From DATHSN01 sp035464115 (GTDB taxonomy: Bacteria > Actinomycetota > Acidimicrobiia > Acidimicrobiales > SKKL01): a stretch of 16,482 bases of DNA. How positions within the stretch are numbered: the stretch's first letter is position 1; every line of letters starts with the position of its first letter. Shown here piece by piece: positions 1 to 6,818 of the stretch. The stretch lies in NCBI GenBank assembly GCA_035464115.1, contig DATHSN010000405.1, positions 1-16,482 on the forward strand, given 5' to 3'. Under the pieces are notes generated by a model. That model did not search any database, was not told the origin of the DNA, and saw nothing but the letters and a program-made list of their open reading frames with translations. Position numbers and translations under genes: made by a program.

Positions 1-15
1 CGCGCCGATGGCGCG
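1..15 (-). terminator. Candidate terminator hairpin after the GGDEF-EAL gene (window edge)
   Basis: A perfect 6-bp stem (CGCGCC, loop GAT, GGCGCG) begins nine bases beyond the stop codon of the minus-strand GGDEF-EAL gene. No T-tract can be seen and the stem touches the window edge, so it may be longer. A short GC stem is easily formed by chance in such GC-rich DNA; its place right after a stop codon is the main support. Confidence 0.35.
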
Positions 16-24
16 ACGGTTCGC

Positions 25-1596
25 TCAGAGGCGGCCGACGAGCTCCTCGGGCGGGAGGGGCGGGGCGAACAGGTAGCCCTGGGCGGCGTCGCAGCCGAGG
101 CGGCGCAGCACGGCGCACTGGTCGGCACGCTCGACCCCGACCGCGATGGCCCGCAGCCCGAGCTGGTGGGCGAGGCCCACCGCGCTGGCCACGATGGCCT
201 CGTCGCGCTCGTCACCGTCGACCCCGTTGACGAGGCTGCGGTCGATCTTCATGAACTGCAGGGGGAAGCGTCGCAGCGCGCCGAGCGACGACCGGTCGGC
301 GCCGAGCTCGTCGATGCCGAGCGCCACGCCCAGGTCGGCGAGGTCGCTCAGCGCCGCGTCGACCGCCGGATCGGGGACGATCAGCGTGCTGCCGGTGATC
401 TCGAGGCTGAGCCGGTGCGCGGCCACCCCGGCCTTCTCCAGCGAGGCGATGACCCCCTCGGCGAACCCGGGGGCGGCGAGCTGCAGCGGCGACACGTTGA
501 CCGACGCCGAGAAGCGGCGACCGGGCGCCATGAGCGACTCCCACTCGGCGAGCTGGGCGACGGTCTGCTCGACCACCAGGTGCCCGAGGGGCGCGATCAG
601 CCCGATGTCCTCGGCCGCGTCGACGAGCGCCGCCGGGCTGACGGTGCGGTCGTCGGCCGCGGCGTGGACCCGCAGGAGCGCCTCGACGCCCACGACCATG
701 CCCGTCTCGAGCGAGACGACCGGTTGGTAGTGCAGCTCGACCGCGTGCTCGTCGAGCATCCGCCGCAGCCACTGGGCGCCGGCGAGACGACGGGCCACCC
801 GGGCCTCGAGCCGTCGGCCGAAGACCTCGACCCGGTCTCGGCCACGGTCCTTGCCGGAGAACAGCGCGGTGTCGGCGTCGCGGAGCAGCCCGGCGGCGGC
901 GCGCCCGTCGACGCCGTGGGCGACCCCGACGGTGGCGGTGACCGCCACCATCCGGTCCCCCAGCTCGACGGGCTCGGCGACCGCGGCCCGGACCCGCTCG
1001 GCCAGGGTGACCAGCTCGGCCGGGTCGGGCGCGGGCGACACCACCGCCACGATCTCGTCGCCCCCCAGGTAGCGCACCCAGGCCTCGTCGGCGGTGCGGG
1101 CGACGCAATCGGTGAGCCGGGCGAGGAGCTCGTCGCCGAGGACGTCGCCCAGCGCGTCGTTGTGCATCTTGAACCGGTCGATGTCGAGGAGCAGGACGCC
1201 CACGCCCTCCTTGCCCGACGCCGCCAGCTCGTCGCCCAGGTGCTCGAGCACCTCGGAGCGGCTGCTGGTGCGGACCTCACCGGTGGACACGACCGGCACG
1301 ACCGGGATCACCACCCGGGCGGGGCGGACCACCGGACCCATCAGCTCGTTGACCACCTCGATGCGACGCGACACGACGCCGTCGGCGGCGTGGACGAGCA
1401 CCGGGAGCTCGGCGCGGAACTCCGGGCGCTCGGAGGCGATGTGCACCAGCTCGCGCAGGAGCGCGACCTCGTCGGGGTGGATCTGGCCTTCGAGCTCGGG
1501 GACCAGGCCGGGGACGTGGAGGTCGGGCCCGTCGCCGCCGTCGGCACCGACGCCGGTGCGCGCCGCGGCCGCGAGGCGTCGTTCCCATCGGTCCAT
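25..1596 (-). CDS. GGDEF-EAL domain protein with degenerate EAL active site
   Basis: This 523-residue cytoplasmic protein (no signal peptide or membrane segment) should act in cyclic-di-GMP signalling. Residues 1-110 are an unassigned, partly helical N-terminus. The GGDEF domain covers about 112-262: the metal-binding stretch LLDIDRFK is at 136-143 and the signature is GGDEI at 178-182, so diguanylate cyclase activity is plausible. An RxxD lies at 167-170, two residues further upstream than a canonical inhibitory site. The EAL domain covers about 275-520 and keeps EALLR (305-309), N367, E399, D429, K450 and Q506. However, the usual DDFG is IDELG (E430), and the glutamate of the AEGVE motif is V486. 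Spacing 429-450-486-506 matches active EAL enzymes, so the substitution is unambiguous, and phosphodiesterase activity is doubtful. The ATG at 1596 follows a CTCCT (AGGAG) ribosome site at 1601-1605. It is divergent from ldhA. Confidence 0.93.
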   Translation of the reverse strand: MDRWERRLAAAARTGVGADGGDGPDLHVPGLVPELEGQIHPDEVALLRELVHIASERPEFRAELPVLVHAADGVVSRRIEVVNELMGPVVRPARVVIPVVPVVSTGEVRTSSRSEVLEHLGDELAASGKEGVGVLLLDIDRFKMHNDALGDVLGDELLARLTDCVARTADEAWVRYLGGDEIVAVVSPAPDPAELVTLAERVRAAVAEPVELGDRMVAVTATVGVAHGVDGRAAAGLLRDADTALFSGKDRGRDRVEVFGRRLEARVARRLAGAQWLRRMLDEHAVELHYQPVVSLETGMVVGVEALLRVHAAADDRTVSPAALVDAAEDIGLIAPLGHLVVEQTVAQLAEWESLMAPGRRFSASVNVSPLQLAAPGFAEGVIASLEKAGVAAHRLSLEITGSTLIVPDPAVDAALSDLADLGVALGIDELGADRSSLGALRRFPLQFMKIDRSLVNGVDGDERDEAIVASAVGLAHQLGLRAIAVGVERADQCAVLRRLGCDAAQGYLFAPPLPPEELVGRL

Positions 1597-1673
1597 GCGG
1601 CTCCTCTCCCGTCGGTGCGGTGCGGCCCGAGCGGGCCACCGTCCCCATCGGCGGCGGGGCGGCCGACGTGACC

Positions 1674-1692
1674 GATCGGCGCAGGATCGGCG
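1674..1692. repeat. Short direct repeat GATCGGCG in the GGDEF-EAL/ldhA divergent promoter region
   Basis: The 134-bp region between the two divergent starts (1596 and 1731) holds two copies of GATCGGCG, at 1674-1681 and 1685-1692, with an 11-bp period, about one helical turn. It also holds a small GGCCC-GAGC-GGGCC hairpin at 1624-1637. A tandem site one turn apart could bind a regulator of ldhA, but the repeat is short and no regulator is encoded nearby. I see no convincing -35/-10 pair in the region. Confidence 0.25.
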
Positions 1693-1730
1693 GAACGGCA
1701 GGGATCAGGGGCATCGGCCAGGATGGGGCC

Positions 1731-2735
1731 ATGACCGAGCTGCGCATGTTCTCCGCCAAGGCCTACGACCGACGTGCCTTCGAGGCGGCCAACGCCGAAC
1801 ACGGCCACGACCTGACGTTCCTCGACGTGCGCCTCGACCCCCAGACCGTCGGCCTCGCCGCCGGGAGCCCGGCGGTGTGCGCGTTCGTCAACGACGACCT
1901 GTCGGCACCGGTCCTCGAGGCGCTCGCCGACGGGGGGACCCGCTGCGTGGCGCTGCGCTGCGCCGGGTTCAACAACGTCGACCTCGACGCCGCCGCCGAG
2001 CACGGCATCACCGTGGTGCGGGTGCCGGCCTACTCACCCAACGCGGTGGCCGAGCACACCCTGGCGCTGATCCTCACGCTCAACCGGCGCATCCACCGCG
2101 CCTACAACCGGGTGCGCGACGGCAACTTCGCGCTCGAGGGGCTGGTCGGCTTCGACCTCGCCGGCAAGACGGCGGGCGTGATCGGCACCGGCAGGATCGG
2201 GATGATCGTCGCTCGCCTGCTGTGGCACCTGCGCTGCCGGGTGCTCGCCGTCGACCCGTACCAGGACGACCACCTGTTGAGCCTCGGCGTGGAGTACGTC
2301 GACCTCGACACCGCGCTCGCCCAGAGCGACCTGATCACCTTGAACGCGCCGCTCACCGAGGAGACCCACCACCTGATCAACGCCGACCGGATCGCCCGGA
2401 TGAAGCCGGGCGTGATGCTCGTCAACACCGGTCGGGGTGCGCTGATCGACACCGCGGCGGTGATCGAGGGGCTCAAGAACGAGACCATCGGGTCGCTGGC
2501 GCTCGACGTCTACGAGGAGGAGAGCAGCCTGTTCTTCGAGGATCGCAGCCAGGAGATCATCGACGACGACGCGTTCGCCCGCCTGCTCACGTTCCCCAAC
2601 GTGTTGATCACCGCCCACCAGGCGTTCCTCACCACCGAGGCCCTCGACGCCATCGCCACGACCACCCTGGCGAACGTGGCGGCGGTCATGGCCGACGAGC
2701 CCTGCGACAACGTGGTCGTCGCTCCTCAGGGCTGA
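1731..2735 (+). CDS. ldhA: D-lactate dehydrogenase (NAD-dependent 2-hydroxyacid dehydrogenase, LdhA type)
   Basis: The 334-residue product should interconvert pyruvate and D-lactate with NAD(H) in the cytoplasm. The Rossmann motif GTGRIG is at 152-157, with the acidic adenosine-ribose-binding residue D175 (AVDPY). The catalytic triad of the D-2-hydroxyacid dehydrogenase family is complete: R235 (NTGRGALID), E264 (DVYEEE) and H296 (TAHQAFLT), at the same numbers as in the classic Lactobacillus enzyme. The FFEDRS and HQAFLT segments are characteristic of the E. coli LdhA branch, and the length is normal for it. The reading frame is open upstream to 1620, but the ATG at 1731 gives the family N-terminus and follows AGGATGG at 1720-1726. 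The stop codon overlaps the start of the crotonase gene (TGATG), implying co-translation. A lactate permease gene converges downstream. Confidence 0.93.
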   Translation: MTELRMFSAKAYDRRAFEAANAEHGHDLTFLDVRLDPQTVGLAAGSPAVCAFVNDDLSAPVLEALADGGTRCVALRCAGFNNVDLDAAAEHGITVVRVPAYSPNAVAEHTLALILTLNRRIHRAYNRVRDGNFALEGLVGFDLAGKTAGVIGTGRIGMIVARLLWHLRCRVLAVDPYQDDHLLSLGVEYVDLDTALAQSDLITLNAPLTEETHHLINADRIARMKPGVMLVNTGRGALIDTAAVIEGLKNETIGSLALDVYEEESSLFFEDRSQEIIDDDAFARLLTFPNVLITAHQAFLTTEALDAIATTTLANVAAVMADEPCDNVVVAPQG

Positions 2736-3520
2736 TGGCCACCACGGCCGCCACCGTCCGGGTGGAGCACGACGGTCCGGTGGTCGTCGTCACGATCGAC
2801 CGGCCCGAGGTCCGCAACGCGGTCGACGGGCCCACCGCTGCCGCCCTCGCCGACGCGTTCCGGGCCTTCGACGCCGACGACGCCGCCGCCGTGGCCGTCC
2901 TCACCGGCGCCGGTGGGACCTTCTGCGCCGGCGCCGACCTGAAGGGCGTGGCCGAGGGGCGCGGCAACCGGGTCGACGCCGATGTGGCGCGCGACGGGCC
3001 GATGGGACCCACCCGCATGGAGCTGTCGAAGCCGGTGATCGCCGCGGTGGAGGGCTTCGCCGTCGCCGGCGGGCTCGAGCTGGCGATCTGGTGCGACCTG
3101 CGGGTGGCGGCCCGCGACGCCACCTTCGGTGTCTACTGCCGCCGCTGGGGCGTGCCGCTGGTCGACGGCGGCACGGTGCGGCTGCCCCGCCTCGTCGGCC
3201 ACGGGCGGGCCATGGACCTGATCCTCACCGGCCGGAGCGTGGGCGCCGAGGAGGCGCTGGCCATGGGGCTGGCCGACCGCGTCGTCGAGCCGGGCGGGGC
3301 GCTGGCGGCCGCGGTCCGCCTCGGCCACGACCTGGCGGACCTGCCCCAGGGGTGCCTGCGCAGCGATCGCCGGTCGGCCGTCGACCAGTGGTCGCTCGAC
3401 ACCGCCGCGGCGCTGGCGCACGAGACCGAGCTGGGTCTCGGCACGATCCGATCGGGTGAGACGGCGGCCGGCGCGGCCCGGTTCGCCGCCGGCGCCGGTC
3501 GCCACGGTGAGCGGGCCTGA
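2735..3520 (+). CDS. Crotonase/enoyl-CoA hydratase family protein, second catalytic Glu replaced
   Basis: This 261-residue protein has the crotonase fold that stabilises acyl-CoA enolates. The first oxyanion-hole region is CAGADLK at 64-70, and the second is GFAVAGGLELA at 107-117. E115 matches the first catalytic glutamate of rat enoyl-CoA hydratase (E144). The second (E164, usually in FGxPE) falls on C135 in the stretch FGVYCRRWGVP at 131-141. Ordinary hydration of 2-enoyl-CoA is therefore not assured, and the true reaction could be an isomerase, hydrolase or decarboxylase type; D144 is one nearby acidic candidate. The ATG at 2735 shares bases with the ldhA stop, so the two genes are translationally coupled. 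A substrate link to lactate is not evident. Family assignment is firm; the substrate is unknown. Confidence 0.9.
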   Translation: MATTAATVRVEHDGPVVVVTIDRPEVRNAVDGPTAAALADAFRAFDADDAAAVAVLTGAGGTFCAGADLKGVAEGRGNRVDADVARDGPMGPTRMELSKPVIAAVEGFAVAGGLELAIWCDLRVAARDATFGVYCRRWGVPLVDGGTVRLPRLVGHGRAMDLILTGRSVGAEEALAMGLADRVVEPGGALAAAVRLGHDLADLPQGCLRSDRRSAVDQWSLDTAAALAHETELGLGTIRSGETAAGAARFAAGAGRHGERA

Positions 3521-3536
3521 CCGGGCGAGGGGTCAG
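3517..3536. terminator. Bidirectional hairpin spanning both stop codons (crotonase gene/lldP)
   Basis: CTGACC at 3517-3522 pairs with GGTCAG at 3531-3536, leaving an 8-base loop. The left arm contains the crotonase TGA (3518-3520) and the right arm contains the complement of the lldP TGA (3533-3535). Only 12 bp separate the convergent genes, so one symmetrical structure would have to serve both directions. The stem is short and no T-tract follows. Confidence 0.4.
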
Positions 3537-5041
3537 CGGGTGAGCACGAAGGCGACCGCGCCGCCGAGGGCCAGGTAGGCCAGCGTCACCGGGAGGGTCC
3601 GCCGCAGGATCTCCGACTCGCGACCGCCGAGGCCGACGGTGGCGGCCGCGGCGACGATGTTGTGCGGAGCGATGGCGTTGCCGGCCGCGGCGCCGAACCC
3701 CTGGGCGCCGAGCATCGTGGGCACCGCCAGCTCGCGCGCCGTGGCGGTGTCGACCTGCAGCTCGGTGAACAGCACGTTCGACGCCGTCGCCGAGCCGGTG
3801 ACGAACGTGCCGAGCGCGCCGACCACCGGCGAGATGAGGGGCCAGGCGCTCCCCGCCTGGGCGGCGGCGTCGGCCAGGTCGGCGGTCATGCCGGCCTGCG
3901 ACATCAGCCGGGCGATCGTGACCATCGAGACCAGCGCCACCGTGACCGCGACGAGCTGACGGGTGGCGTCGGCGATCGCGCCGGCGACCTGGCCGGTGGA
4001 GGCGCGCTGCACCACGGCGCCCAGCAGGAACGCCACGGTCAGCAGGAGGCCCGGGTGGTAGAGCGGCTCGACCGAGCCGGAGAACGCGCCGAAGAGCTCC
4101 CAGTCGACCACGACGCCGCGCAGCGCGTCCTCGACCGGCCCGACCAGGCGGGTGAGGAGCACCGCGACGATGAGGACGAGGTAGGGAGCAGCGGCGACAG
4201 CGACCCGTCGCCCCTCGTCGCCGGCCCGCTCCGGTGCGGGCTCGTCGGGCGTCGCCGGGCTCCACCGGTTGGCGACGACGACGAAGCCGGCGGTGCCGAG
4301 CACGGCGCCGGCGAGGGTCGGCAGCTCGGGGCCGACCAGCTGGGCGACCACCGCGTAGGGCACGAGGAAGGCGACGCCGGCCGCCAGGCCGAGGCGCCAG
4401 GGGACGGGGCCGTCGGGGCCGCTCACCAGGCGGACGACGACCAGGGCGAGCACCCAGCCGATGGCGGCGTGGTAGATGGCGGTCGGGCCGGCGAGCTCGC
4501 TGCCGGACAGGCCGCTGATGGCCGCCTGCGCGGCGACGGGCGTCCCGATGGCCCCGAACGACACGCCCACGACGTGACCGAGCATCGCCGCCACCACCGC
4601 CGTGACCGGCGCGAAGCCGGCCGCGACGAGGAACGGGGCGGCGAGGGCGACCGACGTGCCGAACCCGGCGGCGCCCTCCATGAACAGCGCGAAGAACCAG
4701 GCGATGAGCAGCGCCGCGGCGCGGGGGTCGGGGGTGAGGCGGCGCAGCGCCGAGTCGAGCATCGGCGTCGCGCCGGTGGCCGACTGGAGGTGGTGGATGC
4801 CGAGCGCCGGCCCGATGATGGCGATGATCGTGAGGGCGATGAAGCCGGCCTCGGCCACCACCCCGATGAGCCCCTCGGTCACCCCGAACGGGTCGCCGGC
4901 GTCGCGGCCGAAGTCGAACGCCGTCACCGCGAGCACCACGGTGGCGACGGCGGCGACGACGCCCGCCCGGGCCGCCGGCCACCGCAGGCCCAGCATCAGC
5001 ACGAGCACCATGAGCACGGGCAGCGCGGCGAGGAGGGTCAT
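3533..5041 (-). CDS. lldP: L-lactate permease family transporter (LldP/LctP)
   Basis: A polytopic inner-membrane protein of 502 residues, slightly shorter than E. coli LldP (about 550), expected to import lactate (and possibly glycolate) with protons. Hydrophobic segments run through most of the sequence, broken by a charged loop at about 260-280. Three family motifs are visible: MEGAAGFGTSVA at 121-132, the serine/threonine-rich TGSATASNVLF at 415-425, and GNAIAPHNIVAA at 454-465. The ATG at 5041 was chosen because it follows GGAGGA (5045-5050 as TCCTCC) and starts directly with a membrane helix; the frame is open further upstream, but that part is the shadow of the CHAD gene. It lies 43 bp after the CYTH-CHAD gene on the same strand and converges on ldhA plus crotonase, suggesting a lactate uptake/oxidation function. 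Substrate specificity is from homology only. Confidence 0.9.
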   Translation of the reverse strand: MTLLAALPVLMVLVLMLGLRWPAARAGVVAAVATVVLAVTAFDFGRDAGDPFGVTEGLIGVVAEAGFIALTIIAIIGPALGIHHLQSATGATPMLDSALRRLTPDPRAAALLIAWFFALFMEGAAGFGTSVALAAPFLVAAGFAPVTAVVAAMLGHVVGVSFGAIGTPVAAQAAISGLSGSELAGPTAIYHAAIGWVLALVVVRLVSGPDGPVPWRLGLAAGVAFLVPYAVVAQLVGPELPTLAGAVLGTAGFVVVANRWSPATPDEPAPERAGDEGRRVAVAAAPYLVLIVAVLLTRLVGPVEDALRGVVVDWELFGAFSGSVEPLYHPGLLLTVAFLLGAVVQRASTGQVAGAIADATRQLVAVTVALVSMVTIARLMSQAGMTADLADAAAQAGSAWPLISPVVGALGTFVTGSATASNVLFTELQVDTATARELAVPTMLGAQGFGAAAGNAIAPHNIVAAAATVGLGGRESEILRRTLPVTLAYLALGGAVAFVLTR

Positions 5042-5044
5042 CGG

Positions 5045-5050
5045 TCCTCC
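5045..5050 (-). promoter_or_regulatory. Ribosome binding site fixing the lldP start
   Basis: The complement reads GGAGGA, ending three bases before the ATG at 5041. The spacing is short but the match is strong, and it favours this start over the long open upstream frame. Confidence 0.6.
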
Positions 5051-5084
5051 GCCGGTCGGGCCATGCTCCGAGTATGGACCGGGG

Positions 5085-6719
5085 TCAGTCCGGGTCGGGC
5101 ATCCAGCGACGGCGCTTGGGCGCGGCCAGGCGGGCGTAGGCCGGTGCCCACCGCTCGCGGAGCCGCCCGGCGTCGTCGAGCTCGCCGCGCGCGAGGAGCC
5201 CGGCGACGAACGCCACCGGCGGGTCGACCTCGGCCGCCGTCGCCTCGAGCCACTCGGCGGCCACGACGGCGTCGTGCCACACGCCCAGCCGGTCCTGCAG
5301 GGTGGCGGCGGCGTCGGCGAAGCGCGACGCCGCCCCGCCCAGGGCCGGGTCGATCGCCTCGGCGGCGTAGCGGCACCGCTTGGCCCGGATGCGGATGTCG
5401 TGGAGGGCGTCGTCGGGTGGGTCGGCGTCGAGGCCGTCGACGGCCGCCACCAGGTGGCGCCACGGCCGCGAGACGAGCGAGGGCAGCACCTCGGTGGCGG
5501 GTCGGTCGGCGACGTCGGGGGCCACGTGCGGGGCGCGCGCCGCCTCGACGAGGTGGTCGAGCAGATCGGTGGTGGCACGGTCGACGATGACCGGGCGCAG
5601 ATCGCCCCAGGCGCGGGACCGCTCGGCGTCGAGGCGGGCGAGGACCACGTCGAGCGCGGCGCGGTGGCGGTCGTCGATCACGGTCGCGTGGTCGCGCAGG
5701 CGCATCCCGAGGACGTCGGCGTCGCGCACCGCGCCCAGGGCGTCGGCCAAGCGGGAGAGCTCCTGGCGGCGGGCGGCGGCCCAGTCGGCGTCGAGCACCC
5801 GTCGGAAGGTGCGCAGGTCCGAGCGCAGGCGCCGGGTGGCGACGCGGGCCTGGTGGACGGGCTCGGGGCCCACGTCGAGCAGCACCCAGGGCAGCTCGCG
5901 GAGGAGCTGAGCGACCGAGCGGGCGATGGCGGCGGTGACCGCCTCGCGGACCGTGGCGTCGGCGTCGAGGTCGGCCACCACCACGTCGGGCGGGCCGGGG
6001 TCGCCGAGGGCCCGCACCAGCTTGGGGACGCCGACCGGGTCGCCCGCACCCCGCTGGCGCAGCAGCGCGACCAGGTCGTCGAGGTCGTCGAGGTCGAGGG
6101 CGCCGACCTCGAGCTCGGCCTCGGCGAAGTGCCCGGCGAGACGGTGCCCGTCAGGGAGGTCGACGCCCGCATCGGCGTCGGGGTCGTCGTGACCCTGCGC
6201 CTCGTCGGCACCAGCGGGGTCGTCGGCGCCCTCGTCGGTGTCGGACGCCATCGAGACCTCGGGCTCGTCGGCCCCCGCCGGACGGGTGGCCTCCACCGAG
6301 TCGAGGGTGAGCTCCACGAGGAGCCGACCGCCGTCGCCGATGATCCGGGCCCGGCGTCGCACCGTGCGCAGCCGGGCCACCTCCTCGAGCTCCGCGGCCC
6401 GCAGCAGGGGCGCCACCAGCTCGCGCGCCGCATCGGGCACGGCGTGGTCGGGGCCCTCGAAGCGGACCTCCTCGCGGTCGAGCCCGGCACCGCCGGCGCC
6501 GCGGGAGGGGAGCTTCACCATCCACCCCTCGTCGTCGCGGTGGCGCAGCGTGGCGCCGGCCCGCAGCAACCGCAGGTCGGGTGAGTCGAGGTAGCGGGCG
6601 AGCTGCACGACCTCGGTCAGCTCGACGGCGCGGCAGCCCGGCACCGCGGCCGCCAGCTCTGCGGGGGTCGGCCGCTCGGTCTGCACCGGCAGGTCGAGCT
6701 TCAGCTCTCGTTCGCGCAC
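5085..6719 (-). CDS. CYTH-CHAD domain protein (predicted polyphosphate/triphosphate-associated)
   Basis: The 544-residue cytoplasmic protein joins a CYTH triphosphate-tunnel domain to a CHAD helical domain. CYTH (about 1-240) begins with the diagnostic ExExK (E3, E5, K7). It continues through YLDSPDLRLLRAGATLRHR (43-61), K69, E83-E84, the arginines at 121-125, E202/E204 and K233. CHAD (about 250-520) has the conserved basic/His set H289, R292, R296-R297, then R332-D333, H440, R443, K447, R450-Y451 and H482-D483. CHAD domains are known to bind inorganic polyphosphate, and CYTH domains hydrolyse or bind triphosphates. A strongly acidic insert at about 150-190 splits the CYTH barrel. The start is a GTG at 6719, giving the expected ERELK N-terminus; the nearby ATG is out of frame. 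The frame stays open far upstream, but that is antisense to the DUF4349 and azlC genes. lldP follows on the same strand. Confidence 0.9.
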   Translation of the reverse strand: MRERELKLDLPVQTERPTPAELAAAVPGCRAVELTEVVQLARYLDSPDLRLLRAGATLRHRDDEGWMVKLPSRGAGGAGLDREEVRFEGPDHAVPDAARELVAPLLRAAELEEVARLRTVRRRARIIGDGGRLLVELTLDSVEATRPAGADEPEVSMASDTDEGADDPAGADEAQGHDDPDADAGVDLPDGHRLAGHFAEAELEVGALDLDDLDDLVALLRQRGAGDPVGVPKLVRALGDPGPPDVVVADLDADATVREAVTAAIARSVAQLLRELPWVLLDVGPEPVHQARVATRRLRSDLRTFRRVLDADWAAARRQELSRLADALGAVRDADVLGMRLRDHATVIDDRHRAALDVVLARLDAERSRAWGDLRPVIVDRATTDLLDHLVEAARAPHVAPDVADRPATEVLPSLVSRPWRHLVAAVDGLDADPPDDALHDIRIRAKRCRYAAEAIDPALGGAASRFADAAATLQDRLGVWHDAVVAAEWLEATAAEVDPPVAFVAGLLARGELDDAGRLRERWAPAYARLAAPKRRRWMPDPD

Positions 6720-6806
6720 GGGGTCATGATGGCCGGTGCCGACACGCCGCGCCGGGTCGCCGGGAACCGGGCCGGCATGGCCGACGTCACACCCAACGAC
6801 GACGAC

Positions 6807-6813
6807 GGGAGGG
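6807..6813 (+). promoter_or_regulatory. Ribosome binding site deciding the GTG start of the DUF4349 lipoprotein
   Basis: GGGAGGG lies five bases before the GTG at 6819. The ATG codons further upstream in the same frame (6726 and 6777) have no comparable site and would bury the signal peptide behind a charged leader. This leaves about 99 bp between the divergent GTG starts at 6719 and 6819 for promoters; I recognise no clear promoter motif there. Confidence 0.6.
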
Positions 6814-6818
6814 CGACC

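Noticed and set aside
1620..1730. 37-residue N-terminal extension of LdhA
   Set aside because: The extension is not part of the family N-terminus, and the ATG at 1731 has a ribosome site and aligns catalytic residues to family numbering.
1094..2734. Long upstream extension of the crotonase reading frame
   Set aside because: It is Arg/Pro/Ser-rich and overlaps the GGDEF-EAL gene and ldhA; crotonase homology begins right after the ATG at 2735.
5052..5082. CCGGTC/GACCGG inverted repeat in the lldP leader
   Set aside because: The arms are 6 bp with a 19-base loop in GC-rich DNA; no stronger than chance.
6726..6818. Start of the DUF4349 lipoprotein at the ATG at 6726
   Set aside because: It would place a 31-residue charged leader before the signal peptide and leave only 6 bp to the divergent gene; the GTG at 6819 has a strong ribosome site.
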